60,980 nucleotides of DNA from Pigmentiphaga humi (GCF_900606115.1 NZ_UWPJ01000030.1:1-60980); one strand, 5' to 3'; numbered from the stretch's first letter, positions 20,996 to 30,551 are shown. Numbers and translations are program-made. Notes: generated from the letters alone by a model not told the origin.

Positions 20996-22093
20996 ATGAC
21001 GCAGACCGACCGGCTTCCCCGCCTTGGCGCCCCCGCCGCAGCCAGACGCCAATCCCCGGGGAGTTCCCGTCTCCTGCTCTGGACCGCCGTATGCGCCACG
21101 GTCGTCCTGGCCGCATGCGGCAGCGCCCCCAAATCCTCGTCGGGAAGCAGAGGCGGCGGCTACTACAAAGACGACGGCCCGCCCGCCTCGCCGCCCGCCA
21201 ACCTCGACCAGGTGCCCGACCCGCTGCCCGCGGTCGAGCCCCTGGCCAGCGGCGCCAACAAGCCCTACGTCATTTTCGGCAAACGCTACGTGCCCGACAC
21301 GTCCATGCAGCCCTACCGGGTGCGCGGCGTCGCATCCTGGTACGGCCGCAAATTCCATGGCGCCCGCACTTCGAACGGCGAGCTGTACGACATGTACGCG
21401 ATGACGGCGGCCCACACCACCCTGCCCATCCCCAGCTACGCCCGGGTCACGCGCACCACCACCGGCAAAGCGGTGATCGTGCGCATCAACGACCGCGGAC
21501 CGTTCCACGACGACCGCGTCATCGATCTTTCCTACACCGCCGCGCACAAGCTCGGGCTGCTCGCGCAGGGAAGCGGCGAAGTCACCGTGGAACTGCTGGT
21601 CCCCGCGGAAATCGCCCGCATCCGCGCCGAACGCGCCGCCCCGACCCAGCTGGCCTCGGCGGCCGCGGTGGCGCAGCCCATCGCCGACCCCGGCGCGGCC
21701 GAAGTCGTGGCCCTGCCCGTGGCGGCCCAGGAGCCGCCCAGCGACATGCGCGAACTGCCGCCGCTGGCGAGCGCGCCGGCCTTCGACGCTGCGGCCATGA
21801 ATGCCCCGGCCCCCGTCGCCGTCCCGGCCGGCGCCGCGCGGCCGGTCTCGGCGCCGGCATCGCCTGGCATCTACCTGCAACTGGGCGCCTTCAGCGGCCA
21901 GCGCAACGCCGAGGACCTCGCCGCCCGGGTACGCGCCAGGCTGGGCGGAGCCGGCGAGCCGCTGCGCGTGGTCAGCGCCGACAGCCTCTACCGCGTCCAC
22001 GTAGGGCCCTACCCCACGCGGGAGAGCGCGCAGGCGGCCGCGCAGCGCTTGCAGGCCCAGGTCGAGATCACGCCGGTCATCGTCCTGCGCTGA
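20996..22093 (+). CDS. rlpA: Septal ring lytic transglycosylase RlpA family lipoprotein
   Basis: RlpA is an outer-membrane lipoprotein that cleaves peptidoglycan strands lacking stem peptides. The 365-residue product has a lipoprotein signal with VVLAAC (about residues 34-39), a double-psi beta-barrel domain (about 95-200, VRGVASWYGRKFHGARTSNGE and RINDRGPFHDDRVIDLS) and a C-terminal SPOR domain (about 285-365, YLQLGAFSGQRNAEDLAARV) that binds denuded septal glycan. The His and Asp of the barrel active site are present. It begins four bases after rapZ. Confidence 0.92.
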   Translation: MTQTDRLPRLGAPAAARRQSPGSSRLLLWTAVCATVVLAACGSAPKSSSGSRGGGYYKDDGPPASPPANLDQVPDPLPAVEPLASGANKPYVIFGKRYVPDTSMQPYRVRGVASWYGRKFHGARTSNGELYDMYAMTAAHTTLPIPSYARVTRTTTGKAVIVRINDRGPFHDDRVIDLSYTAAHKLGLLAQGSGEVTVELLVPAEIARIRAERAAPTQLASAAAVAQPIADPGAAEVVALPVAAQEPPSDMRELPPLASAPAFDAAAMNAPAPVAVPAGAARPVSAPASPGIYLQLGAFSGQRNAEDLAARVRARLGGAGEPLRVVSADSLYRVHVGPYPTRESAQAAAQRLQAQVEITPVIVLR

Positions 22094-22098
22094 CCGGG

Positions 22099-22116
22099 CC
22101 GGCGGTTCGCCGGTTT
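22099..22116 (+). terminator. Hairpin after rlpA
   Basis: CCGGCG-GTT-CGCCGG is a perfect six-pair hairpin six bases after the rlpA stop, followed by only TTT. It marks the probable end of the rapZ-rlpA unit and the start of the second catabolic cluster. Confidence 0.5.
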
Positions 22117-22196
22117 AGGCCAGTCCTGACCGGTTTGACACTACACTCCAGCCAACAGACTCAACTTTGCTTGGAGAAGGCTTGCACGGACGACAG

Positions 22197-23099
22197 ATGA
22201 TTCGCGGGGTGGATTTCAACTTGCTTCTACTGTTCGAGGCGATCTATCGCACCCGCAATCTTTCCGCTGCTGGACGAGCCGTGGGAATCAGCCCGTCCGC
22301 GGCGAGCCACGCGCTCGCCCGTCTGCGCAGCGTCTTCAACGACCCCTTGTTCGTGCGCATCCCGCGTGGACTCGAACCGACGCCGCTATCGGACCGGCTC
22401 GCCAAGCAAACGACGACCGCGCTGGAGGCGGTAAGCGCCATTTTCGATCAGGTCGCCTTCGAGCCTCATCGCGAGCACCGGACGTTCCGCCTGGCGATGA
22501 CGGACATAGGCGAGCATCTGCTCCTGCCGCGTCTGCACGAACGGGTTACCGCAGAGGCGCCAGGGGTACGGATCGAAACCTGTGCTCCTCCCTTGCACCT
22601 GCTGCACGAGGGCCTCGAGAGCGGCGAAGTCGATCTGGCTCTTGGTTTCTTCCCGCAGATACGCAATGCCATGCGGCAACTGCGAGTCAAGACGTCGAAG
22701 TACGTCTGTCTCGTGAGAAACGAACACCCGGTTATCCGGGACGCGCTGAGCCTGGAGCAGTATCTCGACGCTTCGCACGCAATTGCTGCGCCTGCGGGAG
22801 ACCAACGCGGGGAAATTCTGGAGCGCACGCTCAAGCATGCGCCATTGCGTGGCCAGATAGCCATCAAGGTTCTTCATTTCCTGGCCCTGCCCCACTTGGT
22901 CGCCAACTCCGACTTGATTGCCACCGTACCGTCCCGGTTGGCGGAATCGCTCCATCCGTCCTGGAACCTGCGCACATTCGACCTGCCGCTCGAACTGCCG
23001 CGCTACGATGTCAAGCTGTACTGGCATGAGCGCTTCCACCAGGACCCGGGCAACAGGTGGCTGCGGGGCCTTATCGCAGCCCACTACAACAACGAGTGA
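22197..23099 (+). CDS. LysR-family transcriptional regulator (NodD-like subgroup)
   Basis: The 300-residue protein has an N-terminal winged helix-turn-helix (residues 1-65, NLSAAGRAVGISPSAASHALARLR) and a periplasmic-binding-protein-like effector domain. The motif VDFNLLLLFEAIYRTRNLSAAG followed by FVRIPRGLEPTPLSDRL resembles the NodD/SyrM branch of the family. ATG 22197 matches the expected start. Its last 29 bases overlap the 3' end of the convergent CobW gene. It is the only regulator in this cluster and probably controls the minus-strand Rieske operon. Confidence 0.88.
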   Translation: MIRGVDFNLLLLFEAIYRTRNLSAAGRAVGISPSAASHALARLRSVFNDPLFVRIPRGLEPTPLSDRLAKQTTTALEAVSAIFDQVAFEPHREHRTFRLAMTDIGEHLLLPRLHERVTAEAPGVRIETCAPPLHLLHEGLESGEVDLALGFFPQIRNAMRQLRVKTSKYVCLVRNEHPVIRDALSLEQYLDASHAIAAPAGDQRGEILERTLKHAPLRGQIAIKVLHFLALPHLVANSDLIATVPSRLAESLHPSWNLRTFDLPLELPRYDVKLYWHERFHQDPGNRWLRGLIAAHYNNE

Positions 23100-24075
23100 G
23101 CAGCGCCGTCGCCCATTCGGCATCGTCGACGTTTCCCCGCAGAATGACGACGAGGAAACCAGGTCCATCGAAATCCGCTATGGATTCCAGAGGAAATATC
23201 TGGGAACGGACGGCTTGCACGACGCTGGGTTGCGGCTTTCCCGATAACCGCACGATTCCCTTGAGCCTCAGCAGGCGGTCTTCGAATCGCGCCGTCAATT
23301 CGTCCAGAGCCTGGTACAGCGCCATCTCGTCGACAGACTGCGGCAAGTGTATTGTGGCGGTGCATACCTCCGAATGGCGCGCAGAACGTGCCAGACTGCG
23401 CGGCAGCGACCAGGCCACGGCGTTCTCCCGGCATCGCTGCCCGAGGCTTGCTCCGGGGATTTCTTCGAAGAAGCCTGCCAGGCCGGCCGGAAATGCATCG
23501 GCCCGGATGCAGGACAACTCCGCCGCGGGATTCGCGCGGGACAAGGCCGCGCTCCAGGCATCGATGCAATCCCGGTCAACCAGATCCGTCTTGGTCAGCA
23601 GTATCCGATCGGCCGCTGCGATCTGCGGCGTGCCTTCCGGCGCGCGCAATACCGAGGCCGCAGACGCCGTCGCATCGACCGTGCACAGGACGGCCGCCAG
23701 CCGAAACCGTTCATTGACGAGCGGATGGGCGCGCAGTGCCTGCATGATGGAGCGGGGGTCGGCCAATCCCGTCGTTTCGATGACGACGCGCTGGAATTTG
23801 GGGACTTTCCTATACAGCCTCAGTTCGAAGAGCTCCACCAGCATGGCGATCAAGTCATCGCTGACGCTGCAGCAAATGCAGCCGTTCTCGACGACCTGAA
23901 CGACCTCGCCGGCACGCCACATCAACGTGTGGTCGAGCCCCACCGCGCCGTACTCGTTGACGAGGACGGCGGTGTCGGCCACGCTGCCCGACTCGAGCAG
24001 CGCGCGAAGCAAGGTCGTCTTGCCGCTTCCCAGGAAGCCGGTGAGCACGATGACCGGAATCCTTTTGACGGCCAT
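23071..24075 (-). CDS. CobW/COG0523-family metal-binding GTPase
   Basis: COG0523 proteins are GTP-dependent metallochaperones for zinc, cobalt or iron enzymes. The 334-residue product shows Walker A GFLGSGKT (residues 13-20), the metal-binding C66-I-C68-C69 in ENGCICCSV, the NKxD-equivalent LTKTDLVD and a C-terminal CobW_C domain (about 240-330). I start at ATG 24075, which gives a standard N-terminus; a TTG at 24135 with a better G-rich Shine-Dalgarno would add 20 residues and overlap the previous gene. As the last gene of an operon with a zinc dehydrogenase and an iron dioxygenase it could load either enzyme. Confidence 0.85.
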   Translation of the reverse strand: MAVKRIPVIVLTGFLGSGKTTLLRALLESGSVADTAVLVNEYGAVGLDHTLMWRAGEVVQVVENGCICCSVSDDLIAMLVELFELRLYRKVPKFQRVVIETTGLADPRSIMQALRAHPLVNERFRLAAVLCTVDATASAASVLRAPEGTPQIAAADRILLTKTDLVDRDCIDAWSAALSRANPAAELSCIRADAFPAGLAGFFEEIPGASLGQRCRENAVAWSLPRSLARSARHSEVCTATIHLPQSVDEMALYQALDELTARFEDRLLRLKGIVRLSGKPQPSVVQAVRSQIFPLESIADFDGPGFLVVILRGNVDDAEWATALLTRCCSGLR

Positions 24076-24110
24076 GCCGGCGCCGCCGTCCGACAGAGAC
24101 GGAAATCCGC

Positions 24111-25217
24111 CTACTTCCATGGATCGACGCAGCAATGAATCCCCCTGCGCCCATCGACGGCACCGACCGTCAGCAAAGCCTCGCCCACGTCATCGAGCCC
24201 GAACACATGGGTGCACAATCGGTCGAGCGGGTACCTTCCGGAGCCCAGCACGGCCAGAGCCAGCTCCACCGCCTGATAGCTGTGCCCGCGCAGCCCCTTG
24301 ATCGTGAGGTTCTTGCGGAATACGAGATCGATGTCGAACTCGGGAATGGGTTTTCCCTTCGCTCCGCACACCATCACCCGGCCTGTCTTGTGCACCATCC
24401 TCAGCGCCAGCGCCGTTGTCGCGGCGCCTCCCGACGAGCAATCGAGAACCAGATCGGCCATCATGCCGCCGGTGATGTCGGCCACGGCTTCCAGCGGATC
24501 GGTTTGCCCGACGTCGATCGCATGATGGGCGCCGAGCGCCTTTGCCAGCATCAGCCTGTCTTTGTCGGCTTCGAGCCCGGTCACGATGATGCATCCGGCC
24601 CCGGCCTCCCTGGCCGCGACGACGCAGGCGAGCCCCTGCTGCCCCGGCCCCTGGACCACGACCGCCTCGCCCACTGCGGCCGCGCCATCGAAGCATGTCC
24701 ACTGGAAACCGTTCCCCAGGGGCAAAGCCAGGCTTGCCAGCGTCGCCGGCATCGACGCAGGAACCTTGTGGAAGACCGAGTTCGGGTGCAGGTACTCTTT
24801 CTCCGCATACCCGCCCCACAGCGACGGCGCTATCGACACCGGGGTCGACCCATAGCGGATGCCGCTGCCGATCACCGTATCGGTCGCATCGCACAGCCTG
24901 AACTGGCTCGTCCGGCAGTAATTGCAGTAGCCGCACGGCAGGTACTCTTCCAGCGCGACGCGGTCGCCCTCGCGCAGTCCCCAGCGAAGCGCCGCGTCGC
25001 CGCCTATCGCCTCGATGAAGCCCACCGTTTCGTGCCCCTGGATCAGCGGACCGCGCGTTTTCGGAAACTTCTGAAAATTCGGCCAATCGGAGCCGCACAC
25101 CCCGGACACCTCCACCTTCAGCAGGCCGGCTCCGGGGGTGATCTCGGGAACCTCGAATTCCCGGACTTCGACCTGGAACCCCTCCACCGATACCGCTGCC
25201 CTTACCTTCTGTGTCAT
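24111..25217 (-). CDS. Zinc-binding medium-chain alcohol dehydrogenase
   Basis: This 368-residue MDR-family protein has the catalytic zinc ligands Cys in VCGSD and His-Glu in GHETVGF, the structural zinc cluster CGYCNYCRTSQFRLC (four Cys) and a Rossmann NAD(P) domain. It resembles threonine/butanediol-type dehydrogenases. It begins nine bases after the Rieske oxygenase stop, so the two are co-transcribed and it may oxidise an alcohol or dihydrodiol product of that enzyme. The CobW metallochaperone gene follows. Substrate cannot be set from sequence. Confidence 0.87.
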   Translation of the reverse strand: MTQKVRAAVSVEGFQVEVREFEVPEITPGAGLLKVEVSGVCGSDWPNFQKFPKTRGPLIQGHETVGFIEAIGGDAALRWGLREGDRVALEEYLPCGYCNYCRTSQFRLCDATDTVIGSGIRYGSTPVSIAPSLWGGYAEKEYLHPNSVFHKVPASMPATLASLALPLGNGFQWTCFDGAAAVGEAVVVQGPGQQGLACVVAAREAGAGCIIVTGLEADKDRLMLAKALGAHHAIDVGQTDPLEAVADITGGMMADLVLDCSSGGAATTALALRMVHKTGRVMVCGAKGKPIPEFDIDLVFRKNLTIKGLRGHSYQAVELALAVLGSGRYPLDRLCTHVFGLDDVGEALLTVGAVDGRRGIHCCVDPWK

Positions 25218-25226
25218 GGCCGGGCC

Positions 25227-26540
25227 CTATGCGAACGAACGTTCGCCGTAGGGAGACTCGGTACGCGTCGCCTCCTGCAGCGTCGCCTCGGCATCGGCCA
25301 GCCGCACGCCTTCGGGCAGGAAGAGCGTGGCCGAGCGCACGCGGTAGGTCGACGGGTCCAATGCGGGAAGTTCTTCCCCCCGCTCGGCTCTTCTGGCCGC
25401 CTCCATCAGCCGCCGCCGGGTCTGTACGATGGCGATGTCCGTGGTGGTCAGGCGCTCCAGCGAGCGGTCGACGATCGGGCCCATGCTTTCCTGCACCGAG
25501 GCGTCCTGCATGGCGATCCCCTTGATGCCGCTGTAATAGCGGCCTTCGCGCTGGGCCTCCCGATCCATGAGATAGTCGTTGTCCTTGTTCGCCGCAGTCC
25601 TGAACGAACCCGGAATCAGTTCCGCGTATATCCCCTCGCCGTTGTGCATTTCTTCCAGTTCCGTCTCGGTCAGGGGACGGCTCGGGTGGTAGGTCACGTT
25701 CCACACGAAGCAGTTCTCGTCGTCGATCGGCACCCAGGCATGGCCATGCAAGGGACTGTCGGTAGTGCGCGGCGGAATCATCGTGTACCAGGGCATGATC
25801 CACTGCGTAATCCGCCAGTAGTTCGTGCCGTCGCCCGCGCGGCGGCTGGCGCCGATCTGCAGGCCGGAGGCGGAAGGCGTCACCTCGAAATGGATTTTTT
25901 TCTCGTTCAGGAAGGAAAGCCGCTCGCGCGAACCCGTGCCCGGATCGCTATCGAGCGTGCCGCCTTTGCGCAGTTCCCCGCCATGCAGCGACGAGACGTG
26001 GCTGGAGTCGATTCCCCCTTCCAGCGCCTGCAGGTAGTTGCATTCGCCAAGGCGGCGGTCCACGTAGCGGTGCGAACCCGGAACGGTCGTCCATTCGAAC
26101 TCCGGCGGAGGGGGCCGGTGTTCGGGGGGGCCCATATAGGTCCACACCACACCGCCGCGCTCGATGCACGGATAGGACTTGATCCTGATGTCCTTGCGCA
26201 AGGCATCGTCGCCCTCGTGCGAAGGAATGTCCACGCACTGCCCCTCGGCATCGAATTTCCACCCGTGATACGAACAGCGCAAACCGTGCCCCTCGTTCCT
26301 GCCGAACCACAGGGATACGCGCCGATGCGGACAGTACCGGTCGAGCAGCGCCACGGTTCCAGCGGTGTCGCGAAAGCAGATGAGCTCTTCCGACAAGAGC
26401 TTGACGCGAACGGGATCGCAGTCGGGCCCGGCCACTTCGCTGGACATCATCACGGGTATCCAGTAGCGCCGGAACAGCGCCCCCATCGATGTTCCCGGAC
26501 CGGTACGGGTCAACAGCTCGTTTTGCGCAATCGTAGTCAT
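25227..26540 (-). CDS. Rieske non-haem iron oxygenase, phthalate-dioxygenase-like
   Basis: This 437-residue oxygenase has Rieske ligands C70, H72, C89 and H92 and the mononuclear iron motif D178-S-S-H181-x4-H186. The N-terminus (ELLTRTGPGTSMGALFRRYW) and overall layout resemble the phthalate 4,5-dioxygenase oxygenase component, a class made of one alpha-type subunit without a beta partner. It lies between a Bug receptor and an MDR dehydrogenase. No reductase is encoded nearby, so electron donors must be shared or distant. Activity could also be O-demethylation, which this family performs. Confidence 0.88.
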   Translation of the reverse strand: MTTIAQNELLTRTGPGTSMGALFRRYWIPVMMSSEVAGPDCDPVRVKLLSEELICFRDTAGTVALLDRYCPHRRVSLWFGRNEGHGLRCSYHGWKFDAEGQCVDIPSHEGDDALRKDIRIKSYPCIERGGVVWTYMGPPEHRPPPPEFEWTTVPGSHRYVDRRLGECNYLQALEGGIDSSHVSSLHGGELRKGGTLDSDPGTGSRERLSFLNEKKIHFEVTPSASGLQIGASRRAGDGTNYWRITQWIMPWYTMIPPRTTDSPLHGHAWVPIDDENCFVWNVTYHPSRPLTETELEEMHNGEGIYAELIPGSFRTAANKDNDYLMDREAQREGRYYSGIKGIAMQDASVQESMGPIVDRSLERLTTTDIAIVQTRRRLMEAARRAERGEELPALDPSTYRVRSATLFLPEGVRLADAEATLQEATRTESPYGERSFA

Positions 26541-26556
26541 ATAGGAAGGCCTTTCT

Positions 26557-27564
26557 TTACTCTTGATTCGAAACTCGGTCTTTCGCGTGCGAAGCGGGAA
26601 ACAAGGCCCCCCACATCTTCAGATCCGAGGCGATGAGGTCGCCGAGCTCCTTCGTCGTCCCCTGCACCTCCACCTTGTCCAGGCTGCCGAAGCGCTTCAT
26701 CACGGCTTCGCGCATCGACGGTTTCTCCCGCGCCGCGTTGAACGCCGCGTTGATTTTCTTGACGACCTCGGGTGAAGTACCGGCCGGCGCGAGGACGCCG
26801 CTCCATCCCACGACCTTCAGATTCCGGAAGTCGGATTCCGCCGCCGTAGGAACGTCGGGCAGCCGCGGATCGCGTTCCGGGCTTATGGTCATCAGCACCT
26901 TGATCCGTCCCTGCTCTTCCAGACTGAGCACCTGCGCGCCCGAGACGATGATGGCGTCGATGGTGCCGCCCGCGAGATCGGCCACCGCTGCGGCGGCCGT
27001 CTTGTACGGAACGTGCACGATGTCGATGCCGGCCTCGCGCTTGAACAGCTCCATGGCCAGGTTCTGTACGGAACCGTTGCCGGGAGACCCGTAGTTCAGG
27101 CTCCCGGGTTTGTCCTTCGCCAGCTTGACCAGGTCTTGGACCGTGCGGACGCCGAGCTTGTCGCTCACCGCGACGGTGAAATAACTCGGCCCGCCGAAGA
27201 ACACCGGCGTGAAACTGCGCACCGGATCGTACGAGGTCTTGCCGATGACGGCGTTGAGGACGATGCTGCCGCCGGTGAACAGCAAGGTGTAGCCATCGGC
27301 CGCTGCTCTGGCCGCCTGTCCCACTCCGATGTCGCCGCCGGCGCCTGTCCGGTTCTCGACGACGACGGGGACCCGCCACGCCGCGGACATATGCGTGGCA
27401 TATTCCCGCGCCAGCCAATCGACTTCCGTGCCTGCCGCCTGAGGAACAACCATGGTTATCGGCCTTTCAGGAAAAGCCGCATAGGCGGCATTCCCGAGGG
27501 GACCGAAAAAGGCACAGCCCATTGCGGCGATTCGGAGCCACCGTTGTCTCGTCGTTGTAGTCAT
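26557..27564 (-). CDS. Bug-family tripartite tricarboxylate transporter substrate-binding protein
   Basis: This third receptor is the first gene of the minus-strand Rieske operon. The 335-residue protein has a signal peptide (about residues 1-30, ending AAYAA) and the family motifs FPERPITMVVPQAAGTEVDW, VPVVVENRTGAGGD and VPYKTAAAAVADLAGGTIDA. ATG 27564 was chosen because the longer frame from 27660 lacks a signal sequence at its start. No TctAB genes are near. It probably binds the substrate of the Rieske enzyme. Confidence 0.88.
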   Translation of the reverse strand: MTTTTRQRWLRIAAMGCAFFGPLGNAAYAAFPERPITMVVPQAAGTEVDWLAREYATHMSAAWRVPVVVENRTGAGGDIGVGQAARAAADGYTLLFTGGSIVLNAVIGKTSYDPVRSFTPVFFGGPSYFTVAVSDKLGVRTVQDLVKLAKDKPGSLNYGSPGNGSVQNLAMELFKREAGIDIVHVPYKTAAAAVADLAGGTIDAIIVSGAQVLSLEEQGRIKVLMTISPERDPRLPDVPTAAESDFRNLKVVGWSGVLAPAGTSPEVVKKINAAFNAAREKPSMREAVMKRFGSLDKVEVQGTTKELGDLIASDLKMWGALFPASHAKDRVSNQE

Positions 27565-27718
27565 TTTTTGGCAATTCGCTGGTTGAAGGTACAGCGCGAT
27601 GGTAGGACCGCCGACGGCGTTCCACAATTGATGCTCCTTCAGCTTCGATGTGCACCGCATGCACTATGCGCGGGCCCGCTTCCCCCCTTTCGGCCCGTAT
27701 AGTTCACCTCGGCACGCG

Positions 27719-27761
27719 GCCGGCGGACAGGCCGGCTCCGCCTCCTCGCGGGGGCGTTTTT
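27719..27761 (+). promoter_or_regulatory. Terminator/antiterminator-like leader of the FAD hydroxylase gene
   Basis: CGCCTCC (27739-27745) and GGGGGCG (27750-27756) form a seven-pair stem (one wobble) with a TCGC loop, followed by TTTTT, ending just 13 bases before the start codon. Upstream, GGCGGA (27722-27727) can pair with TCCGCC (27737-27742) and would break that stem. No plus-strand gene ends here, so the hairpin sits in a leader. It may be an attenuator or only a GC-rich repeat remnant. Confidence 0.4.
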
Positions 27762-27774
27762 CTGAGGACCCATC

Positions 27775-28962
27775 ATGCGCATCATCATCGTTGGCGGCGG
27801 AATCGGCGGCCTGACCGCCGCCCTCGCGCTGCTGAACCAAGGCTATCGAGTACGCGTTCTGGAACAGGCCGCCGAACTCAAGGAAGTGGGCGCCGGCATC
27901 CAGCTTGGCCCCAATGCCGTACATGCGCTGTTCGCGCTGGGTCTCGAGCAGGACCTGATGCGGCTATCGTGCGAACCTTCGCAGAAGGTCGTGCGCCTGT
28001 GGAACACGGGCCAGACCTGGCCCATATTCAATCTGGGCGACGTTTCGCGCGAGCTGTACGGCTATCCCTACCTGACGGTGCACCGCGCCGACCTGCACGC
28101 CGCCATTGCAGAGGGCATCCGCCGGATCGATCCGGCCGCCCTGGTGCTCGGCGCGAAGTTCACCCACTACGAACAAAATACTGACGGCGTACTGGTCGAG
28201 ACCGCCGACGGCCGCAGCTTCGAGGGCGACATCCTGGTGGGAGCCGACGGCATGCACTCGCAGATGCGCAGCCTGCTATTCGGCGCCGACAGCCCGCGCT
28301 TCTCGGGCCTGCTCGCCTGGCGCGGCGTGATCGACGCCTCCAGGCTGCCCGCGCAACTGCGCGAGCCTCATGGCGTGAACTGGGTCGGCCCGGGCGCGCA
28401 CGTCGTGCACTACCCGTTGCATGGGTACAGGCAAATCAATTTCGTCGGCGTGGTCGAGCGCAGCGACTGGCTGGTGGAATCGTGGACGGAACGCGGCAGC
28501 ACGGAAGATCTGCTGAACGATTTCAAGGGTTGGCACGAAGACATACAGACGCTCGCAAAAGCCATCGATACTCCCTACAAATGGGCATTGATGGTGCGCG
28601 ATCCCATGTCGCGCTGGAGCGCCGGCCGCGCCACGCTGCTGGGCGACGCCTGCCACGCCACCCTGCCCTTCCTGGCCCAAGGTGCCGGCATGGCCATCGA
28701 AGACGGCCTCATCCTGGCGCGAGCCTTGAAACGGTATGAATCCAATCCGGTCGAAGCGCTGATGCGCTACGAGGAAGCGCGCAAGGAACGCACCGCCCGC
28801 GTCGTCACCGGCTCGAACGACAACACCAGGCGCTTTCACAACCCGGCGCTCGCGTATGCCGACGGCGCACAAGCCTACGTCAACCGCGAATGGCAGGAAG
28901 AGCGCGTGAAGGAACGCTACGAGTGGCTGTTTACTTATGACGCGGAGACGGCCGACATCTAG
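27775..28962 (+). CDS. FAD-dependent aromatic hydroxylase (3-hydroxybenzoate 6-hydroxylase/salicylate hydroxylase-like)
   Basis: This 395-residue class A flavoprotein monooxygenase shows the FAD-binding IVGGGIGGLTAALALLNQG at the N-terminus, the DG motif ILVGADGMHSQMR near residue 155 and the GD motif LLGDACHATLPFLAQGAG near residue 290. It would hydroxylate a phenolic acid with NAD(P)H and O2. It is divergent from the Rieske operon, sharing its 210-base upstream region, and may act on a later intermediate of the same pathway. The 147 bases behind it, before rsmI, hold no recognisable gene. Confidence 0.86.
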   Translation: MRIIIVGGGIGGLTAALALLNQGYRVRVLEQAAELKEVGAGIQLGPNAVHALFALGLEQDLMRLSCEPSQKVVRLWNTGQTWPIFNLGDVSRELYGYPYLTVHRADLHAAIAEGIRRIDPAALVLGAKFTHYEQNTDGVLVETADGRSFEGDILVGADGMHSQMRSLLFGADSPRFSGLLAWRGVIDASRLPAQLREPHGVNWVGPGAHVVHYPLHGYRQINFVGVVERSDWLVESWTERGSTEDLLNDFKGWHEDIQTLAKAIDTPYKWALMVRDPMSRWSAGRATLLGDACHATLPFLAQGAGMAIEDGLILARALKRYESNPVEALMRYEEARKERTARVVTGSNDNTRRFHNPALAYADGAQAYVNREWQEERVKERYEWLFTYDAETADI

Positions 28963-29109
28963 CGCTCTGTTTGCGCATAAAGGCGCCGCCGCCAAACCTG
29001 GAGCGGCGCATTCACGAGGACAGCAAGGTCCCAGCAGCGGTCAAGCGGCGGACGAACGGGCGCATGCTGGCGCTTTCGCCTGCCCGCTCAGCCCCATGCA
29101 TACGATCGC

Positions 29110-30048
29110 CTACTCCTCTTCGCCTTGCTTGAGCGCCAGCGCCCGCGCATACAAGGCGTCCCGCGCCGCCCCGGTAATCCGCGCAGCCACCTTGGCGCTG
29201 TCGCGCACGCTCAACACCTCCAGCAGGGCCCGCAGCACCTCGTCGGCGCCGGCATCGCCCGGTTCGACCCCGCTCTGGGGCGGCGCCTCCACGATCAGCA
29301 CGAACTCCCCCTGCACGCGCTGCGGATTCGCCGTGAGCCACGCCTGCGCCTCCTCCAGCGGCAAAACGGCGATTTCCTCGAAGCGCTTGGTCAGCTCGCG
29401 CGCCACGGTCACCTGGCGGCGCCCGCCGCAGACGGCCGCCAGGTCCGCCAAGGTCGCCGCCACCCGGTGCGGCGCTTCGTACATGACCACGGGCGCGGGC
29501 AAGGCGCACCACTGGGCGAGCCAGCGCTGGCGGGCAGCCGCCTTGGAAGGCGGGAATCCCGCAAACGCGAAGGCGGGATTCTCGTCCGAGGTCGCTCCGC
29601 TGGCCATCAGCGCCGCGATGACCGCGCTGGCCCCGGGCATCGGCACCACCGGATACCCCGCCTCGCGCACCGCGCGCACGATGCGCGCCCCCGGGTCGCT
29701 GACCCCGGGCGCGCCGGCATCGGACACCAGCGCCACCCGCTCGCCGCCGGCCAGCCGGGCGACGATGGCCTGGGCGGCCTGGGCCTCGTTGTGGCGGTGC
29801 GCCGCCATCAAGGGCGTGGCCACGCCCCAGGCGTCCAGCAGCGGACGGGTCATGCGGGTGTCTTCGGCGGCGATCACGTCGACCCGCTGCAGGCACGCCT
29901 GCGCGCGCAGGCTCAGGTCGCCCAGGTTGCCGATGGGCGTGGCCACGACGTACAGCGCCGGCGCCGGCCAATGCTGCGCCGCGATTTTCTCCGCCAGGCG
30001 GCTCCAGGCGGAGACGGGCTGGGCGGCTTGCTCGAATTCTTTGTCCAT
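29110..30048 (-). CDS. rsmI: 16S rRNA (cytidine(1402)-2'-O)-methyltransferase
   Basis: RsmI methylates the ribose of C1402 in 16S rRNA. The 312-residue protein has the tetrapyrrole-methylase fold: [19 protein letters not shown] near residue 30, [18 protein letters not shown] near 53 and [13 protein letters not shown] near 110. It is divergent from yraN with a 26-base gap between starts, as at the enterobacterial rsmI/yraN locus. An Ala-rich N-terminal stretch precedes the fold. Confidence 0.94.
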   Translation of the reverse strand: MDKEFEQAAQPVSAWSRLAEKIAAQHWPAPALYVVATPIGNLGDLSLRAQACLQRVDVIAAEDTRMTRPLLDAWGVATPLMAAHRHNEAQAAQAIVARLAGGERVALVSDAGAPGVSDPGARIVRAVREAGYPVVPMPGASAVIAALMASGATSDENPAFAFAGFPPSKAAARQRWLAQWCALPAPVVMYEAPHRVAATLADLAAVCGGRRQVTVARELTKRFEEIAVLPLEEAQAWLTANPQRVQGEFVLIVEAPPQSGVEPGDAGADEVLRALLEVLSVRDSAKVAARITGAARDALYARALALKQGEEE

Positions 30049-30074
30049 GCCGCGAGAATAACGCGAGGCCGCGC

Positions 30075-30551
30075 ATGACGTCCCCCGATCCGGCCCACGC
30101 GCTGGCGCATGCCGCCCAGCGCCGCGCCGTGCGCAAGCGCCGCCGGCGCGCGGCGGCCCGCCCTTCCGGCGCGGCTCCGCCCGCCGCCCGGTCGCCCGCC
30201 CAGCAGGCCGGCGACCGGGCCGAAGACCGGGCCCTGGCCTGGCTCCGGGCGGCCGGGCTGCGCCTGGTCGCCCGCAACGCCAGTTGCCGGGCCGGCGAGA
30301 TCGACCTGATCATGCAGGACGGCGCGGTCCTGGTCTTCGTCGAGGTCCGGGCCCGCACGGCGGCGCGCTACGGCGGCGCGGCAGCCAGCGTCACCCCGGC
30401 CAAGCAGCGCCGGCTGGCCCTGGCGGCGCGCCACTTCCTGCACACCCGCTGGCGCGGCCCGCTGCCGCCGTGCCGGTTCGACGTGCTGGCCTTCGAAGCC
30501 GCCGGCCCGCCGCGCTGGATCCGGCATGCCTTCGATGCAACGCTCGCCTGA
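30075..30551 (+). CDS. yraN: YraN/UPF0102 family nuclease-like protein
   Basis: YraN proteins have a restriction-endonuclease-like fold of unconfirmed role. The 158-residue product carries [15 protein letters not shown] near residue 42, [11 protein letters not shown] and VFVEVRART near residues 72-95, with the acidic and lysine/arginine positions expected of the fold. An Arg/Ala/Pro-rich N-terminal extension of about 40 residues precedes it. It lies in the conserved rsmI-yraN-SIS-BON order. The 153 bases after it show no gene. Confidence 0.88.
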   Translation: MTSPDPAHALAHAAQRRAVRKRRRRAAARPSGAAPPAARSPAQQAGDRAEDRALAWLRAAGLRLVARNASCRAGEIDLIMQDGAVLVFVEVRARTAARYGGAAASVTPAKQRRLALAARHFLHTRWRGPLPPCRFDVLAFEAAGPPRWIRHAFDATLA

